DNA of 20,559 nt, from positions 1-20,559 of the forward strand of contig DFHL01000065.1 in the NCBI GenBank assembly GCA_002371315.1, in the 5' to 3' direction. Position 1 is the stretch's first letter, and every line of letters begins with the position of its first letter. The DNA is from Bacteroidales bacterium UBA3724. Lineage in GTDB: Bacteria; Bacteroidota; Bacteroidia; Bacteroidales; P3. The notes below the pieces were generated by a model. It did no database searches, was not told where the DNA came from, and worked only from the letters and a program-made list of their open reading frames with translations. A program made the translations under genes and the position numbers. Positions 13,264 to 20,559 of this stretch are shown in pieces.

Positions 13264-15606
13264 TCAGAAATCCAGTCCGAAGCCGAGGTAGAAGCCGAGG
13301 CTGTGGTTCAGGTCGGACCAGTGGATGTTGGCGCGGACGGGGCCGATGATGGAGCTGTAGGCGTATTCGAGGGTCAGGCCGATGTTGGTCTGCGATGCGT
13401 CGCCGTCAAAGAACTCCTTGATTTCCTGCGACTGGTGCAGCGCCTGTGCCGTTGCGGTGACGTAGTGGCGCTTGGCGAAGCGGCATCGCAGGTTGAGGCC
13501 TATGCTGCCAAGGGTTCGCATTGCCGACACGGGTGTACTGATGCCGGCAAAGGTTATCTGCTGGTCGAGGATGCGGTTGGCGTCGCTGATTGACAGCATA
13601 TTGATGTACGGTATCAGCATCGCGTTGATGTGGCGTGCATCGAAGAAGGGGATGAACGTGAAGCGGCCTATGCTGTGGGCCGAGCGGTAGCCGACCTGCA
13701 GCGCGTGCAGCGGCTCGGTTTCGCCCAACAGGCTGAGGGGGAACCAGTTGTAGGTGGCGCGGAATTGCACGCCGAGGGTGGGGAAGTAGGGCTCGTCGAA
13801 CGAGTCGGAACGCAGCTGCGCAAAGGGGCCGACGAAGATGTTGGATTTGCGCATCTGGTCGAGGTTGTAGCCTGTCATTGTGAAGTCGGCCAGCATAGAG
13901 GTGCGGTAGAAATAGTCGGCGCGAATGCCGAGCCGCAGGTTCATCATCCGCCAGGGCGACAACGAGATGCCTATGTCGCCGCGTCCGCGGTTGAAGTCGA
14001 TGCGGAAGTTGTAGGGCTCGATGCGGAAGGCGCCGTTGCGGGCGGCCTGGAACGAGAGGTCGGTGAAGAAGTCGATGCCGCGGCCGGTGCGCAGCGTGTG
14101 GCTGACTCCAAGGATGGAGTTGAGGCCCAGGCGTGCCGTCAGGTCGAGGCGGCTGCCGGTAAGCTGGTGGGCGTTGATGCCCGTGTGGAAAAGCAGCGAG
14201 GCGAAGTCGGCGGCGTCGAAGCGCACGCTGGCGCCCAGCTGGTTGACCGGGGCGCGATAGCAGTTGAAGCGCAGCGTGTAGGGGACCGTGTCGCCCAGTA
14301 TTTCGTATGTGACTTTTTCGAAGGCCTTGGTTCCCATCATTGTGGCTATGGCGTCCTCAAGTTCGAGGATGTGCATCCGCCTGTCGTTCTGTCCGTCGGG
14401 GAAGAGGCGTCCGCGCAGGTATTTTTCTTCTTTGGCGTTGATGCCACTAAACTCGATGTGGCCTATGTGTATGGTCTGCTGGTGCAGGTTGATGGCCTTG
14501 TGCAGGCTGCGGTTGTGGGCGTTGCGGACGGCAATGTCGGTGACGTGCCGGCGCAGGCTGTCGATTTGCGGCGCATAGCGTTCTGCGGCCTGGCGTCCTC
14601 GGTCGAGCATAGTGGCTATGCTTTCCTTGTCGAACGACAGCAGGGTGAAGTCGCTGAGCTCGGGCTGGATGTATATGTCGGTGGCTGCCAGTGCCTTGAC
14701 GTAGGCTTCGCGACCCAGCAGGTCGGTGGTCTGGTAGACGATGTCGAGCATACTGCGCATCTGGTCGGCTCCCAGTGCAGGGGCCGAAACGTCAACACCA
14801 ATGACAATGTCGGCACCAAGCTGCTTGGCGATTTCAGCGGGGAAATTGCTGCGCATACTGCCGTCCATCAGCACCATACCGTTTTTCTTGACGGGCGTGA
14901 AGAGGCCCGGTATCGACATTGTGGAGCGCAGGGCATCGATGAGCTTTCCGCTGAACCACACTTTGGGCTTGGCGGTGATCATATCGGTGGCCACGCAGAC
15001 GAAGGGGATGGGCAGGTCGATGAAGTTCATCTCGTCGCCGTAGCCGACGGCAAGGCTGGCGAAGAGGTCCTCGATGTTGCGTCCCTGCACGATGCCGTCG
15101 CTGAGAACGCTGCGGCTGTTGATTACGGGCTTGTGGAAGTCCCACTTGTAGGTGCCGTAGGGTATGCTGAGCTGGTACTGGCGGTCGTAGTCTTTCTGTG
15201 TCAGCGCGTCGAAGCGGCGCGGGTGCGTGTCGCGCAGCAGGTAGTTCCAGTCCTGGTTGCGGATTATGGCTTCGAGCTCTTCGCCGGTGTAGCCGCAGGC
15301 GTAAAGGCCGCTGACGAGGCCGCCGATGCTGGTGCCCATCACGAGGTCGATGGGCAGTCCGGCGCGCTCAAGGTGCTGGATTACACTGATGTGGGCGGCG
15401 CCTTTGGCGCCGCCGCCGCTGAGGACAAGGGCCACGGTGGGCCGTTCGCGGCGTATGCTGTCCATACGGCTGCGGTATTGGGCTATGGCCACCGAGTCGC
15501 GATGGGGGTCGATGCCGTAGCTGTATGTCGTTGTGTTCTGGCCACTGGCGTCGAAGGCCAATAGCGTCAGTAGGACGAGGATGATGTTTAGTGTGTTGCT
15601 TTTCAA
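13264..15606 (-). CDS. Patatin-like phospholipase fused to a BamA/surface-antigen barrel
   Basis: A 780-residue outer-membrane protein. A signal peptide (MKSNTLNIILVLLTLLAFDASG) is followed by a patatin domain with the oxyanion glycines SGGGAKGAAH (63-72), nucleophile Ser93 in GTSIGG, and catalytic Asp248 in DGS. Residues about 350-440 look like a POTRA-type linker. The remaining 340 residues are barrel strands ending in LGFYLGFGLDF, with a terminal Phe as in BamA-recognised proteins. This is the plan of PlpD-type type Vd secretion proteins. The start is TTG (15606); no ATG fits the signal peptide. It lies 102 bp downstream of copA in the same direction. Lipase activity is likely because both dyad residues are intact. 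Confidence 0.92.
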   Translation of the reverse strand: MKSNTLNIILVLLTLLAFDASGQNTTTYSYGIDPHRDSVAIAQYRSRMDSIRRERPTVALVLSGGGAKGAAHISVIQHLERAGLPIDLVMGTSIGGLVSGLYACGYTGEELEAIIRNQDWNYLLRDTHPRRFDALTQKDYDRQYQLSIPYGTYKWDFHKPVINSRSVLSDGIVQGRNIEDLFASLAVGYGDEMNFIDLPIPFVCVATDMITAKPKVWFSGKLIDALRSTMSIPGLFTPVKKNGMVLMDGSMRSNFPAEIAKQLGADIVIGVDVSAPALGADQMRSMLDIVYQTTDLLGREAYVKALAATDIYIQPELSDFTLLSFDKESIATMLDRGRQAAERYAPQIDSLRRHVTDIAVRNAHNRSLHKAINLHQQTIHIGHIEFSGINAKEEKYLRGRLFPDGQNDRRMHILELEDAIATMMGTKAFEKVTYEILGDTVPYTLRFNCYRAPVNQLGASVRFDAADFASLLFHTGINAHQLTGSRLDLTARLGLNSILGVSHTLRTGRGIDFFTDLSFQAARNGAFRIEPYNFRIDFNRGRGDIGISLSPWRMMNLRLGIRADYFYRTSMLADFTMTGYNLDQMRKSNIFVGPFAQLRSDSFDEPYFPTLGVQFRATYNWFPLSLLGETEPLHALQVGYRSAHSIGRFTFIPFFDARHINAMLIPYINMLSISDANRILDQQITFAGISTPVSAMRTLGSIGLNLRCRFAKRHYVTATAQALHQSQEIKEFFDGDASQTNIGLTLEYAYSSIIGPVRANIHWSDLNHSLGFYLGFGLDF

Positions 15607-15708
15607 TGTTGTAAGACTTTTGTTTTATGTTAAGGCCGTGGGTTGCCTGAGGCAGTCGCGGCAGCGTGACGGTCGGATTCTTCGGTTTTCTTCATCATTA
15701 TGCACTTT

Positions 15709-17640
15709 CTATTTGATGTTTGCCTTCTTGAGCCGTAGGCTGTTGAGTACCACGCTGACGCTGCTGAATGCCATCAGGGCCGCCGCCCACATCGGCGTGA
15801 TTTGAAACTGGTTGACGCCATAGAGGGCGCCGGCGGCAAGGGGAATGCATATCGTGTTGTAGATGAAGGCCCAGAAGAGGTTTTGGCGGACGGTAGTGAC
15901 GGTGCGGCGCGACAGGCGGATGGCGGTGCCGATGTGTCGCAGGTCGTCGCCCATCAGGGTCACTTGCGCCACTTCCATAGCTATGTCGGTGCCGCGTCCG
16001 ATGGCAATGCTGACGTCGGCAGCAGCAAGAGCCTGCGAGTCGTTGATGCCGTCGCCGAGCATAGCAACGGTGCGGCCTTGGCTTTGCAGCTCCCGCACCA
16101 GGTCCTCTTTGTCCTGCGGCATCACCTGGCTGCGGTAGTTGCCGATGCCGGCTTTCGAGGCCCAGTAGCGTGCTGCGTCGTCGCGGTCGCCGCTGGTCAT
16201 TATCACTTCTATGCCGTTCTTTTCCAGGCTTTCTACGGCTTCACGCGCGTTGGGCTTGAGGGTTTCGCGCTGCTCGTAGGGCAGGTCGGAGCCTTGCGTG
16301 AAGTCGACGTCGGGATTGGGTATTGTCAGTGTGCCGGTCTTGTCGGTGACAAGGGTGTCGACGCGGTGCAGCTGTTCGAGGGCTGTGGCATCCTTGATGA
16401 GGATGCCGTTTTCGGCGGCGCGCCCGATACCGACCATCAGTGCTGTCGGTGTGGCCAGCCCCATAGCGCAGGGACAGGCGATTACGAGCACCGACACTGC
16501 CGAAAGCAGGGCGTGGGGCAGTGCGGCGGTGCCGCCAATGAGGAGCCACAGGAAGAAGGTAATCAGCGAGATGCCCACCACGGCAGGCACGAACACCAGA
16601 GCCACTTTGTCGACGGTGCGTTGCACGGGGGCTTTGCTGGCCTGGGCCTGCTGTACCATACGGATGATGGCGGCCAGCACGGTTTTGTCGCCCACCTGGC
16701 GGGCTTTCATTGTGAATGTGCCTTGCTTGACGATGGTACCCGACAGGACGGTGTCGCCCTTGGCTTTGCTGACGGGAACGGGCTCGCCGCTGATCATCGA
16801 CTCGTCGATGTAAGGCTCGCCGCTTTTGACAATACCGTCGACGGGCACTTTCTCGCCGGCGCGGACTTCAAGGATGTCGCGCGGCTGGATGGTGGCTATC
16901 GGCACGTCGGTCGTGGTGCCGTCGGTGACGAGGTGTGCCGTCTTGGGGGCCAGCCCCATCAGGGCGCGGATGGCCGACGCGGTGCTGCCTTTGGCTTTCT
17001 CCTCAAGCAGCCGTCCCGTGAGGACAAAGGCGGTAATCATCACCGAAGCGTCGTACCACACGTTGTTCTCGATGCCCCTCGGTGTCCAGACGGCTTCGCC
17101 CCAAAAGGTGTTGAACACGCTGAAGATGAAGGCTATGCCGGTGCTGAGGGCCACAAGAGTGTCCATATTGGCGCTGCGGTGCATCAGCTGGCGCCAGGCG
17201 GTGACGAAAAACTGGCGGCCGCAAAGGAGTATGTCGGTCAGCGACAAAATCATCAGTGTCAAGTTCTTGACGAGCGACGGGTTTGCCTGAACAGCGCCGT
17301 CGGAAGCCGATGCCGAGGGATGCCAAAGCATAGACAGGGCCATCACGGCGATGGCAAAACCCCACGACATCCACACGCGTCGACGCAGGGCGATGAAGGC
17401 CTGCCGTTCGATGTCGTCGCTGTTGCGGTCCGACTCGATGACGAGGTCATAGCCTATTGCCGCCACCTGCCGCTGCATTTCGCTGGGCGTGATGACGTTG
17501 GGGTCGTAATCCACCAATGCCGTGCGGCCTGGCAGCGACACCGAGGCACTGCGGATGCCGTCGAGCGACGCCAGTTTGCGTTCGACGTTGGCCGAGCAGG
17601 CGGCGCACATCATTCCGACAACGGGGAAGGTCTGGATCAT
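15709..17640 (-). CDS. copA: Copper-type P1B ATPase with a strongly shortened ATP-binding domain
   Basis: A 643-residue inner-membrane metal pump, short for CopA. An N-terminal HMA domain carries GMMCAACS (9-16). About eight membrane helices include the ion-binding CPC motif (389-391) and the final MAFSSVSVVLN. The actuator loop has ISGEP (283-287). Phosphorylation occurs at Asp433 in DKTGTLT, and the hinge is GDGINDSQAL (529-538). Only about 27 residues separate DKTGTLT from LKPNAREA (461), where CopA proteins usually have over 100 residues of N domain, including the SEHP motif and nucleotide-binding glycines. I see neither here. ATG 17640 is chosen; the longer frame from 17718 runs through repeat DNA. 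Copper specificity is inferred from CPC and the neighbouring copZ. Confidence 0.9.
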   Translation of the reverse strand: MIQTFPVVGMMCAACSANVERKLASLDGIRSASVSLPGRTALVDYDPNVITPSEMQRQVAAIGYDLVIESDRNSDDIERQAFIALRRRVWMSWGFAIAVMALSMLWHPSASASDGAVQANPSLVKNLTLMILSLTDILLCGRQFFVTAWRQLMHRSANMDTLVALSTGIAFIFSVFNTFWGEAVWTPRGIENNVWYDASVMITAFVLTGRLLEEKAKGSTASAIRALMGLAPKTAHLVTDGTTTDVPIATIQPRDILEVRAGEKVPVDGIVKSGEPYIDESMISGEPVPVSKAKGDTVLSGTIVKQGTFTMKARQVGDKTVLAAIIRMVQQAQASKAPVQRTVDKVALVFVPAVVGISLITFFLWLLIGGTAALPHALLSAVSVLVIACPCAMGLATPTALMVGIGRAAENGILIKDATALEQLHRVDTLVTDKTGTLTIPNPDVDFTQGSDLPYEQRETLKPNAREAVESLEKNGIEVIMTSGDRDDAARYWASKAGIGNYRSQVMPQDKEDLVRELQSQGRTVAMLGDGINDSQALAAADVSIAIGRGTDIAMEVAQVTLMGDDLRHIGTAIRLSRRTVTTVRQNLFWAFIYNTICIPLAAGALYGVNQFQITPMWAAALMAFSSVSVVLNSLRLKKANIK

Positions 17641-17669
17641 TTGAAAGTTGAGAGTTGATATAACTTGTG

Positions 17670-17726
17670 GTAAGTGACCTGTGACTAGTGACCTGTGATA
17701 CGATTGCGTTCGTGTCACAGGTCACT
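17670..17726. repeat. Inverted post-stop elements forming a long hairpin between copZ and copA
   Basis: The left arm (17687-17703) and right arm (17709-17726) are inverted copies of the AGTGACCTGTGAC element and pair over about 17 bp with one G-T position and a short loop. A further direct copy of AGTGACCTGTGAC lies at 17673-17685. On the minus strand the hairpin would form in the copZ-copA spacer RNA. There is no T-run, so it is not a standard terminator; mRNA processing or stabilisation is possible. Confidence 0.75.
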
Positions 17727-17741
17727 GGTCACAATTCACTA

Positions 17742-17951
17742 CTAAATATTCAGTTCATAGCCAAGGTCGTCCACGGCTTCCTGTATTTCTCTGATACTTA
17801 TGCGTTCAGGGTCGTATTCGATGGTTATTTGCTTCTGTTCGACATTGGCGTCGGCCATAGCAACGCCGTTCATTTTCTTGAGGCCTTCTTCGACGCGGGC
17901 CTTGCAGTGCTGGCATTTAAGCCCTTCGATGTTGTAAGTCTGTTTAGTCAT
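17742..17951 (-). CDS. copZ: Small heavy-metal-associated (HMA) protein, copper chaperone
   Basis: A 69-residue protein made of a single HMA fold (beta-alpha-beta-beta-alpha-beta), with the metal-binding CQHC at residues 13-16 (GLKCQHCKARVEEGL) and the typical end DLGYELNI. Such proteins carry Cu(I) to a CopA pump. It lies directly upstream of copA in the same direction, 101 bp apart, with the inverted-repeat hairpin between them. The ATG is preceded by a long octamer array that would form the 5' leader if transcription comes from upstream. Confidence 0.92.
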   Translation of the reverse strand: MTKQTYNIEGLKCQHCKARVEEGLKKMNGVAMADANVEQKQITIEYDPERISIREIQEAVDDLGYELNI

Positions 17952-17959
17952 TGGGGGAG

Positions 17960-18134
17960 GGGTTTAGGGTTTAAGGGTTTGAGGGTTTGAGGGTTTTAGG
18001 GTTTAAGGGTTTTAGGGTTTAAGGGTTTGAGGGTTTAAGGGTTTGAGGGTTTGAGGGTTAAAGGGTTTGAGGGTTAAAGGGTTTGAGGGTTAAAGGGTTT
18101 GAGGGTTAAAGGGTTTGAGGGTTAAAGGGTTAAA
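17960..18134. repeat. G-rich octamer array GGGTTTRA, 22 units
   Basis: Twenty-two units of GGGTTTAA, GGGTTTGA, GGGTTTTA or GGGTTAAA, all 8 bp except the first (7 bp), fill the space before the copZ start. In the distal part GGGTTTGA and GGGTTAAA alternate, giving a 16-bp higher-order period. Regular GGG runs allow G-quadruplexes on the plus strand. The copZ mRNA leader would carry the C-rich complement. The sequence looks telomere-like but is internal. Confidence 0.95.
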
Positions 18135-18169
18135 GGGGAGTTAGGGAAGTTAAAGGACAATACAAATTG
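18135..18169 (-). repeat. Leader element shared with 2047-2080
   Basis: On the minus strand it reads AATTTGTATTGTCCTTTAAC and continues with CCC/TAACTCCCC. It is nearly the same as the plus-strand sequence at 2047-2080. In both places it lies between a post-stop heptamer run and C-rich octamers leading to the next gene. Confidence 0.65.
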
Positions 18170-18170
18170 T

Positions 18171-18224
18171 TTTTCCGTTTTCCGTTTTCCGCTTTTCGCT
18201 TTCTGCTTTCCGTTTTCCGCTTTC
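18171..18224 (-). repeat. Post-stop heptamer repeat after pnp
   Basis: Seven to eight units of TTTCCGY on the plus strand (RCGGAAA on the minus strand) begin two bases after the purine nucleoside phosphorylase stop. This is the longest member of the heptamer family in the window. Confidence 0.85.
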
Positions 18225-18226
18225 AC

Positions 18227-19048
18227 TCACACCAGTGCTTTGAAAAGCTCGGTCATCGTGTCGGCGGCGCGGTCGGCGGCGCGAACCACGTCGTCGCCGT
18301 CGTTGAGGCAGTCGTCGCCAAGGTCTTTGGCACAGTTGGTTATGACGCTCATTCCGAAGATTTCCATTCCGCAATGGCGAGCGGCAATCACTTCGGGCAC
18401 CGTCGACATTCCGACGGCGTCGCCACCCAACAGGCGGAACATACGATACTCGGCGGGGGTCTCATAGGTGGGGCCCGTTTCGGCCACGTAGACGCCTTCG
18501 CGCAGCGTCACGCCCAGTTCGGCGGCGCGGGCGTGCGCCTTGGCTCTGAGGCTTTTGCTGTAGACGGTGGTCATATCGGGGAAGCGTGGTCCCAGCTGGT
18601 CGAGGTTCTTGCCAATCAGCGGATTGGGCATAAAGCTTATGTGGTCGGTGATGATCATAAGGTCGCCCACGGCGAAGTCGGGATTCATACCCCCGGCGGC
18701 GTTCGACACCAGCAATCGCTTGACGCCGAGCGCGTTCAGCACGCGGACGGGGAAGACGACATCCTGCATCGCATAGCCCTCATAGTAGTGGAACCGGCCC
18801 TGCATAGCCACGACGGGCGTCCCGTTCAGCCGTCCGAAGATGAGGTTGCCTTTGTGGCCGACGGCTGTACTTTGTTTGAAACCAGGTATTTCGGCATAGG
18901 GGATGATGTCGGCATCCTCGATGCTGTCGGCCAGTTTGCCGAGGCCGCTGCCAAGGATGATGCCCGTTGCAGGGCGCTGTTTGGTGCGTTGCAGCAGGGT
19001 CTTTGCGGCATCGCCGATGAGGTTCATATATTGTTGAAAATCGTTCAT
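18227..19048 (-). CDS. Purine nucleoside phosphorylase I (inosine/guanosine type)
   Basis: A 273-residue cytoplasmic enzyme that splits inosine and guanosine with phosphate in purine salvage. Landmarks of the trimeric PNP family are GSGLG (33-37, phosphate loop), GRFHYYEGY, VSNAAGGMNP, ETGPTYETPAEYRM with the base-binding Glu, GMSTVPEVIAARHCG, and ITN with the base-binding Asn. Length is normal. The start codon overlaps the stop of the upstream nuclease-family gene by four bases (ATGA), so the two are probably translated together. The pairing with rdgB two genes upstream gives a small nucleotide salvage and housecleaning group. Confidence 0.95.
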   Translation of the reverse strand: MNDFQQYMNLIGDAAKTLLQRTKQRPATGIILGSGLGKLADSIEDADIIPYAEIPGFKQSTAVGHKGNLIFGRLNGTPVVAMQGRFHYYEGYAMQDVVFPVRVLNALGVKRLLVSNAAGGMNPDFAVGDLMIITDHISFMPNPLIGKNLDQLGPRFPDMTTVYSKSLRAKAHARAAELGVTLREGVYVAETGPTYETPAEYRMFRLLGGDAVGMSTVPEVIAARHCGMEIFGMSVITNCAKDLGDDCLNDGDDVVRAADRAADTMTELFKALV

Positions 19049-19596
19049 TTCTTGAGTTTTTCTATTTTTTTCATTATTTCTCCGGCACGTTCATAGTTCT
19101 CGTTTTCCTCGCAGATGCGCAGCTCCTGTTCCAGCTCCTCGATTGTCTCGCCCTGCGAAAGGGTGTTGCCCAGCTCGATGTCGTTGCTTTGCGGCGTGAA
19201 GCCGGTCTCGTCCAGCACGTTCTGTGCCATCTCGATGTCGACCGAAAGGTGCAGTGCCAGCACCACGGCGTCGCTGGCGCGGGCGTCGATTTCCTTGTCG
19301 TTGAAGCCGTCGCTGACCACGAGGGTGGCATAGAATATGCCCTCTTCAAAGCGGTCAATGCGCACCAGCTTGAGTGTCAGTGCAAAGGCATCGAAAATCG
19401 AAACGATGAGCTGGTAGGTCATCGGTCGGCGCGCCTGGCGCTGTTCCTGTTCGAGGATAATCATTTCGGCCTCGTGCTCGCCAATCATCACGGGCACTTT
19501 CTTGTCGCCCATAGGGTCGTAGAGCATCAGCACGAACATAGCCGTGTCGGTGAAGCCTTGCAGCACTTCGGTGGGGTATACTTTCTTGTAGTTCAA
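19045..19596 (-). CDS. Bifunctional nuclease (BFN/DUF151) family protein with C-terminal UVR motif
   Basis: A 183-residue protein. Residues about 5-130 form the BFN/DUF151 domain (VPVMIGEHEAEMIIL, RRPMTYQLI, EGIFYATLVV, IDARASDAVVLAL). Residues about 150-183 form a UvrB/UvrC-type motif (ELEQELRICEENENYERAG...), a helical hairpin for protein contacts. This pairing is common in Bacteroidetes; the biochemical role is poorly defined. The start must be TTG 19596, because no ATG lies near the domain start and the sequence upstream is repeat array. Its last codon overlaps the pnp start. Confidence 0.9.
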   Translation of the reverse strand: MNYKKVYPTEVLQGFTDTAMFVLMLYDPMGDKKVPVMIGEHEAEMIILEQEQRQARRPMTYQLIVSIFDAFALTLKLVRIDRFEEGIFYATLVVSDGFNDKEIDARASDAVVLALHLSVDIEMAQNVLDETGFTPQSNDIELGNTLSQGETIEELEQELRICEENENYERAGEIMKKIEKLKK

Positions 19597-19621
19597 GGGG
19601 GTGAGGGGGTTAAAGGTTTAA

Positions 19622-19766
19622 GGGTTTTAGGGTTGAAGGGTTGAAGGGTTTTAGGGTTGAAGGGTTGAAGGGTTTTAGGGTTGAAGGGTTTTAGGGTTTT
19701 AGGGTTTAAGGGTTTAAGGGTTGAAGGGTTTTTAGGGTTTAAGGGTTGAAGGTTTTTAGGGTTTAA
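19622..19766. repeat. G-rich octamer array, 18 units
   Basis: Eighteen units of GGGTTTTA, GGGTTGAA or GGGTTTAA (one of 9 bp) lie between rdgB and the nuclease gene; degenerate units continue to about 19597. The unit mix differs from the 17960-18134 array (GGGTTGAA here, GGGTTTGA and GGGTTAAA there), so the two arrays expanded independently. It runs to the start codon of the downstream gene. Confidence 0.95.
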
Positions 19767-19772
19767 GGGGCA

Positions 19773-19791
19773 GTTCGTGTCACAGGTCACT
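19773..19791 (-). repeat. Post-stop element AGTGACCTGTGACACGAAC, copy 3
   Basis: This exact 19-bp copy overlaps the rdgB stop codon (TGA at 19789-19787 is part of the element). Octamers follow at once, giving the order stop, element, octamer array, next start. Confidence 0.8.
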
Positions 19792-20395
19792 GTTCACCGT
19801 TCGCTTGTCGCAGATAATCAACCAGTTTGGCTACGGCGCGGCCGCGGTGGCTGATGCGGTTTTTCACTTCGAGGGGCATCTCGGCGAAGCTGACGGCAAA
19901 GCGGTCGGGCATAAAGATGGGGTCGTAGCCGAAACCCTCGCTGCCGAAACGCTCGGTGAGGATGGTGCCGTCGACGCGCCCTTCGAAATAGCGCGGCGTT
20001 GGAGCCGCCTGGCCCTCAGTGTGTTCCAATAGGCAGATGACTGTGCGGAAGCAGGCGCGGCGGTTGGTCTGGCCGTCCATTTCGCGCAGCATCTTGTTGA
20101 TGTTGTCGTCGAACGAGCAATGCTCGCCGGCATAGCGCGCCGAGTAGACGCCCGGCCGTCCGCCGAGGGCTTCGACCTCGAGGCCCGTGTCGTCGGCAAA
20201 ACAGCTTTGGCCAGTGCGCTCGAAGACCCACTGCGCTTTCTGCAGCGCGTTGCCCTCGAGGGTGTCGGCCGTTTCGGGTATGTCGCCGGCCAGACCAGCG
20301 TCGGCCAGGCTTTTTATTTCGACGATGTCTGTCAGCATATCGCTGACTTCCAAAAGTTTGTGTTTGTTATTGGTGGCAAAAATCAGTTTTTTCAT
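19787..20395 (-). CDS. rdgB: XTP/dITP diphosphatase (RdgB/HAM1 family)
   Basis: It hydrolyses ITP, XTP and dITP to monophosphates, keeping deaminated purines out of nucleic acids. The 202-residue length is typical. Landmarks are the N-terminal FATNNKHKLLEV (substrate loop), ETADTLEGNALQKA, the metal-binding FADDTGLEVEALGG (66-79), GVYSARYAG, GFGYDPIF and the C-terminal ISHRGRA. The ATG at 20395 lies almost at the predicted transcription start, so the mRNA may be leaderless. It is the first gene of the co-directional minus-strand group. Confidence 0.96.
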   Translation of the reverse strand: MKKLIFATNNKHKLLEVSDMLTDIVEIKSLADAGLAGDIPETADTLEGNALQKAQWVFERTGQSCFADDTGLEVEALGGRPGVYSARYAGEHCSFDDNINKMLREMDGQTNRRACFRTVICLLEHTEGQAAPTPRYFEGRVDGTILTERFGSEGFGYDPIFMPDRFAVSFAEMPLEVKNRISHRGRAVAKLVDYLRQANGEQ

Positions 20396-20399
20396 AGTG

Positions 20400-20431
20400 C
20401 AAAAATACTCATTTTTTGCAGATGTGTCAAA
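20400..20431 (-). promoter_or_regulatory. Bacteroidetes-type promoter of rdgB
   Basis: On the minus strand TTTG (20431-20428) and TATTTTTG (20407-20400) are separated by 20 bp, a full match to the TTTG-N19-21-TAnnTTTG consensus. The -7 box ends only four bases before the ATG. Confidence 0.82.
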
Positions 20432-20439
20432 ATTTTATA

Positions 20440-20474
20440 AAAAAAGGGCCTGTCGGCCGCCGCTTTTCGGCCCT
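20440..20474 (-). terminator. Possible terminator for a gene beyond the right edge
   Basis: On the minus strand AGGGCC (20474-20469) and GGCCCT (20450-20445) pair around an 18-nt loop, followed by a run of Ts. It sits upstream of rdgB and would end transcription arriving from the right. No gene end can be assigned in 20475-20559. Confidence 0.5.
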
Positions 20475-20559
20475 GACGGTGCCGCCGAGCGCCATTTTTG
20501 GAACAGCCCGAAACAGCCCTTGCAACGCATTGATAACCAGCACCCGCTCTGCCCGTTGT

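Noticed and set aside
13630..15564. A 644-codon plus-strand frame opposite the patatin gene
   Set aside because: Low-complexity Val/Ala/Gly translation, antisense to a well-supported gene.
15630..15698. A 22-residue frame between copA and the patatin gene
   Set aside because: Too short, no recognisable features and no ribosome site; a chance frame is the simplest reading.
15802..17658. A 618-codon plus-strand frame opposite copA
   Set aside because: It is rich in His, Gly and Val without motifs; copA on the other strand explains the sequence.
17960..18134. CRISPR array or telomere
   Set aside because: Units are 8 bp without spacers, no cas genes are present, and the arrays are internal between housekeeping genes.
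19593..19790. A 65-codon Pro/Lys/Asn repeat protein
   Set aside because: It is only the translation of the octamer array and post-stop element; no independent support.
20475..20559. End of a gene at the right edge
   Set aside because: All three minus-strand frames are open over this short stretch and none shows a known motif, so no gene can be called.

Overview
The window is a gene-dense piece of a Bacteroidales-type (Bacteroidetes) chromosome. Three things point there: the promoters match the TTTG / TAnnTTTG class (best example upstream of rdgB), purine-rich Shine-Dalgarno sites are absent before most starts, and the protein set is typical of the phylum (head-GIN/DUF2807 adhesin, ECF sigma plus anti-sigma operon, patatin fused to a BamA-like barrel, UVR-tailed bifunctional nuclease). 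Base composition is GC-rich in genes and AT-rich between them. The family or genus cannot be fixed from the sequence alone.

Layout. Plus strand, 1-7597: dnaX (5' end cut by the window edge and interrupted by one in-frame amber codon), a repeat-rich intergenic region with a structured palindromic element, a CPA-type cation:proton antiporter, dapF, ligA, and a PagL-like lipid A deacylase candidate overlapping ligA by 4 bp. Minus strand, 11617-7659: an operon of ECF sigma factor, membrane anti-sigma candidate, outer-membrane barrel protein and DUF2807 adhesin, closed by a strong hairpin terminator. Plus strand, 12059-13231: a MalY/PatB-type C-S lyase, divergent from the sigma operon across a 441-bp region with phased T-tracts. 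Minus strand, 20395-13264: rdgB, bifunctional nuclease, purine nucleoside phosphorylase, copZ, copA and a patatin/BamA-like protein, all co-directional, with a clear promoter only in front of rdgB.

What stands out is the DNA between the genes. Several short repeat families sit in fixed places: heptamer runs (CGGAAAR) directly after stop codons; a 19-bp post-stop element (AGTGACCTGTGACACGAAC) after three minus-strand genes; and octamer arrays (GGGTTTRA, or an AT-rich version) that run up to the next start codon. The heptamer family also occurs inside the dnaX linker, about 30 nt after the amber codon, next to a 45-bp tandem repeat.

Protein-level oddities: DnaX is cut exactly between its clamp-loader part and its C-terminal part; CopA appears to lack nearly all of the ATP-binding N domain; the antiporter has alanine where a membrane-buried Asp is expected. 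No tRNA, rRNA, CRISPR array or complete insertion sequence was seen.
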